Under the pieces are notes generated by a model, which saw nothing but the letters and a program-made list of their open reading frames with translations, did not search any database and was not told where the DNA came from. DNA of 7,734 nucleotides, from the NCBI GenBank assembly GCA_022508685.1, contig JAFLUS010000082.1:1-7734 (forward strand), written 5' to 3'. A program made the translations under genes and the position numbers. This DNA is from Prevotellaceae bacterium (GTDB taxonomy: Bacteria; Bacteroidota; Bacteroidia; Bacteroidales; Bacteroidaceae). Shown here piece by piece: positions 5,251 to 7,734 of the stretch (position 1 is the stretch's first letter; every line of letters starts with the position of its first letter).

Positions 5251-7734
5251 ATGAAGAAAATTCTGACCTCACTGCTCATGGCAGCCATCTGCGCCGTCGG
5301 CAGTGCACAGGTGACGCAACCGACCGACTGCGGCGTGAAGTACGTGCCGCAAGGCAGCACGCTCGTCACCGAACTGCAGGTGTACAGCCCCTCCATCGTC
5401 CGCGTGCTGCGCTACGAACTGACCGACGGAATGGCGACGCCGACACGCACCAGTTACAGCATCACGGCACAACCTGCCGACCGACGCGACAAGGCATTCA
5501 AGACGACGGCGAACGGACACGCGCTGCTGACGAAGCATCTGCGTGCCGACATCGACCCGACGGACGGACACGTGACATTCGCCACGGCTGACGGCACGAC
5601 CCTGCTGCAGGAAACGACGGCAAGCGTAGAAGCCATTTCCGAAGGCGTAGACAAGGGAAAGACGCGCATCAGTCAGCAATTCCGCACCGCCACGCCCGAC
5701 GAAGTGCTCATCGGTCTCGGTCAGCGACAGACGGAGAACCTCCTGCTCGGCGACGGCGACATCGACATCTGGACGGGCTACAAGATGATACCCATTCCCT
5801 ACTTCACCTCGGAGCGCGGCTACGGACTCTATTGGGACAATGCCGGCGAATCGAAGTTCCAGCGCCACGGCGCCGACCTGACAATGACATCGGCCGTAGC
5901 ACCCTTCGAAGACTACTATTTCATGTACGACGACGGCACGCAGGACGGCGTCGTCGCTTGCATCCGCCACCTCACGGGCGACGCCACGATGCTGCCGCTG
6001 TGGACGATGGGCTACTGGCAGTGCCGCGAGCGCTATAAATCGAGCGACGAACTCTGCGACGTGCTCGACTACTACCGCGACCACCGCATTCCGCTCGACG
6101 CCATCGTGCAGGACTGGCAATACTGGGGTTGCGACTCCAACTGGAACTCCATGCGCTTCGACAATCCATACTACAGCAACAAGGTGGGCGACCCCGAACA
6201 GATGCGCTACCTTCCGCCCGACATGCGGCAAATGGCAGCCGAGCACCTCGCCTCGGGCAAGACGCCACGCATCAAGAGCCCACAGGAGATGGTGGACTAC
6301 GTGCACGGCCGCAATGCCCACCTCATGATTAGCATCTGGCCCGACTTCGGCCCGTGGACGCAGCCCTATGCCGACCTCGACCGCATCGGCGCCCTCTTCC
6401 CCTTCGAAAGTTGGCCAAAAGGCGCCGGCGTGAAAGTGTACGACCCGTGGAACCCCGCGGCCCGCGACATCTATTGGAACTACCTGAGCAACCTCTACGA
6501 AATGGGCTTCGACGCATGGTGGACCGACTCCACCGAACCCGACCACACGGAACGACCCGGCGACCGCGACTATCCCACCCACGACGGCTCGTTCCGCAGC
6601 GTGAAGAACACCTTCGCACTCATGAGCAACCGCGGCATCTACGAACATCAGCAAGAAGCCGAAAAAGCAAAAATCGCCGCATCCGACGGCAAATATAAAG
6701 GAAAGCGCACGGTGCAGATGACACGCAGCGGCACGTTCGGCATGCAACGCTACGGAGCCTTCTCGTGGAGTGGCGACGTCGTCAGCAACTGGGCAGTGCT
6801 GAAGCAGCAAATCCCAAGCGGACTCAACTACGTCACCTGCGGACTGCCCTACTGGAACACCGACATCGGCGGCTTCTTCGGGTGGGACTACAACAACGAC
6901 CCGCTGAACCCCGCCATGCAGGAACTGCAAGTACGCTGGATGCAGTTCGGCGCCTTCTGCCCCATCATGCGCAACCACTGCTCATCACCGATGGTGAGTG
7001 AAATCTACCAATTCGGCAAACCCGGCGACTGGGCATACGACACCCAACGCGAATACATCGAACTGCGCTACCGCCTGCTGCCCTACCTCTACGCCACCAT
7101 GGCAGACTGCTGGCGCCGTCAAGGCACCATGATGCGCCCCCTCCTCTTCGACTTCAAGAACGACCCGCAAGCCATCCGCCGCAACGACAGTTACATGCTC
7201 GGCCGCCAGTTGCTCGTCCGTCCCGTCACCGACCCGCTCTACACACGCCTTAACCGCGACAAGAGCGGCTCCGTCATCGTCGACGACGTGCGCACCGCCT
7301 CCCTCCCCGTCGACGTCTATCTGCCCGCCGGCACACGCTGGTTCGACTTCTGGGACAACAGCATCCACGACGGCGGACAGACCATCGCCCGCCAAGCACC
7401 CATCGGCATCATGCCCGTCTTCGTCCGTGCCGGCAGCATCCTGCCGTGGGGCCCCGCCGTGCAGTACAGCACCGAACAATCATGGGAAACCCTCGACCTC
7501 CGCGTCTATCCGGGCGCAGACGGCGACTTCACCCTCTATGAAGACGAGTTCGACACCAACAACTACCAGCAGGGACACTACTCCCTCATCCCCATGCACT
7601 GGGACGATGCCAAACGCACGCTGACCATCGGCCGCCGCACCGGCACCTTCGACGGCATGGCGCAACAGCGCACGTTCCGCATCCGCCTCATCGGCACCGA
7701 CAACGTGCAGACCGTCCACTACGACGGCAAGAAA
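5251..7734 (+). CDS. Secreted GH31 alpha-glycosidase (alpha-xylosidase/alpha-glucosidase type) with DUF5110, 3' end cut by window edge
   Basis: From the ATG at 5251 the frame is open for 828 codons to the window end. A signal peptide (MKKILTSLL...) ends in GSA with cleavage before Gln20. An N-terminal beta-sandwich spans about 25-235 and the catalytic (beta/alpha)8 barrel about 245-615. Barrel motifs are MGYWQCRERY (253-262), AIVQDWQYWG (284-293) and MISIWPDFGPW (359-369). DAWWTDSTEPD (421-431) has Asp426 as nucleophile; FSWSGDV (504-510) has Asp509 as acid/base. YWNTDIGGFFGW (534-545) and MRNH (573-576) complete the active site. A C-terminal beta-sandwich (about 620-730) and a DUF5110 domain (about 745-815, with LYEDEFDTNNY) follow. 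Family members hydrolyse terminal alpha-xylosyl or alpha-glucosyl residues with retention. The WTDSTEPD style is shared with bacterial alpha-xylosidases, but specificity is not certain. No PA14 insertion of the kind known from BoGH31A is apparent. It is divergent from the GH146-like gene, 178 bp apart. The end of DUF5110 is reached, so little of the protein is probably missing. Confidence 0.9.
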   Translation, partial: MKKILTSLLMAAICAVGSAQVTQPTDCGVKYVPQGSTLVTELQVYSPSIVRVLRYELTDGMATPTRTSYSITAQPADRRDKAFKTTANGHALLTKHLRADIDPTDGHVTFATADGTTLLQETTASVEAISEGVDKGKTRISQQFRTATPDEVLIGLGQRQTENLLLGDGDIDIWTGYKMIPIPYFTSERGYGLYWDNAGESKFQRHGADLTMTSAVAPFEDYYFMYDDGTQDGVVACIRHLTGDATMLPLWTMGYWQCRERYKSSDELCDVLDYYRDHRIPLDAIVQDWQYWGCDSNWNSMRFDNPYYSNKVGDPEQMRYLPPDMRQMAAEHLASGKTPRIKSPQEMVDYVHGRNAHLMISIWPDFGPWTQPYADLDRIGALFPFESWPKGAGVKVYDPWNPAARDIYWNYLSNLYEMGFDAWWTDSTEPDHTERPGDRDYPTHDGSFRSVKNTFALMSNRGIYEHQQEAEKAKIAASDGKYKGKRTVQMTRSGTFGMQRYGAFSWSGDVVSNWAVLKQQIPSGLNYVTCGLPYWNTDIGGFFGWDYNNDPLNPAMQELQVRWMQFGAFCPIMRNHCSSPMVSEIYQFGKPGDWAYDTQREYIELRYRLLPYLYATMADCWRRQGTMMRPLLFDFKNDPQAIRRNDSYMLGRQLLVRPVTDPLYTRLNRDKSGSVIVDDVRTASLPVDVYLPAGTRWFDFWDNSIHDGGQTIARQAPIGIMPVFVRAGSILPWGPAVQYSTEQSWETLDLRVYPGADGDFTLYEDEFDTNNYQQGHYSLIPMHWDDAKRTLTIGRRTGTFDGMAQQRTFRIRLIGTDNVQTVHYDGKK

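Noticed and set aside
5082..5591. A 169-codon plus-strand open frame starting in the divergent intergenic region.
   Set aside because: It overlaps the GH31 signal peptide and N-terminal domain in another frame and lacks any signal or motif; the -7 box and signal peptide support the ATG at 5251.
5269..6978. A 569-codon minus-strand open frame inside the GH31 gene, with a second one at 6985-7479.
   Set aside because: Both are codon-aligned antisense shadows of the GH31 frame; they are separated by the TCA TCA serine codons at 6982-6987. No family motif is visible and the GH31 reading is clear.

Overview
The window reads as chromosomal DNA of a fairly GC-rich member of the Bacteroidales (Bacteroidetes), possibly Prevotellaceae or a related gut or rumen lineage. 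The grounds are: promoters of the Bacteroidetes type (TAnnTTTG at -7, one with TTTG at -33 and 20-bp spacing); three of four complete gene starts without a Shine-Dalgarno sequence; SPII lipoproteins typical of the phylum; and two secreted glycoside hydrolases of families that are abundant in polysaccharide-degrading Bacteroidetes. The genus is an inference; no rRNA or other marker gene is present.

Layout. (1) 1-512, minus strand: a nitroreductase-family flavoprotein, its C-terminal end cut by the window edge. (2) 513-783: a 271-bp divergent intergenic region dense in structure. It holds the nitroreductase promoter, a long interrupted inverted repeat, five head-to-tail 22-bp units (623-732) with a palindromic core and an A-tract, and a near-consensus promoter that ends almost on the next start codon. 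(3) 784-1410, plus: a YiiX/YebB-like (C92) NlpC/P60-type cysteine hydrolase with a probable lipoprotein signal. (4) 1457-1849, plus: a small DUF4878-like lipoprotein, probably in the same transcript. (5) 1865-1915: a long hairpin between convergent genes, probably a bidirectional terminator. (6) 1935-5072, minus: a large multidomain secreted glycoside hydrolase of the GH127/GH146 (DUF1680) clan, predicted beta-L-arabinofuranosidase, with all expected catalytic and zinc residues plus a C-terminal extension. (7) 5073-5250: a 178-bp divergent promoter region. (8) 5251-7734, plus: a secreted GH31 alpha-glycosidase (alpha-xylosidase/alpha-glucosidase type) with a DUF5110 domain, open at the window end.

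The GH146-like and GH31 genes are divergent neighbours and probably form part of a plant-polysaccharide degradation locus. No SusC/SusD pair or regulator lies inside the window, so the substrate cannot be fixed. The cysteine hydrolase and the DUF4878 lipoprotein look like a small envelope operon. The least explained element is the 22-bp repeat array in front of that operon. There is no sign of a CRISPR array, tRNA, rRNA, transposase or phage gene. The long open frames antisense to the large genes are codon-aligned shadows.
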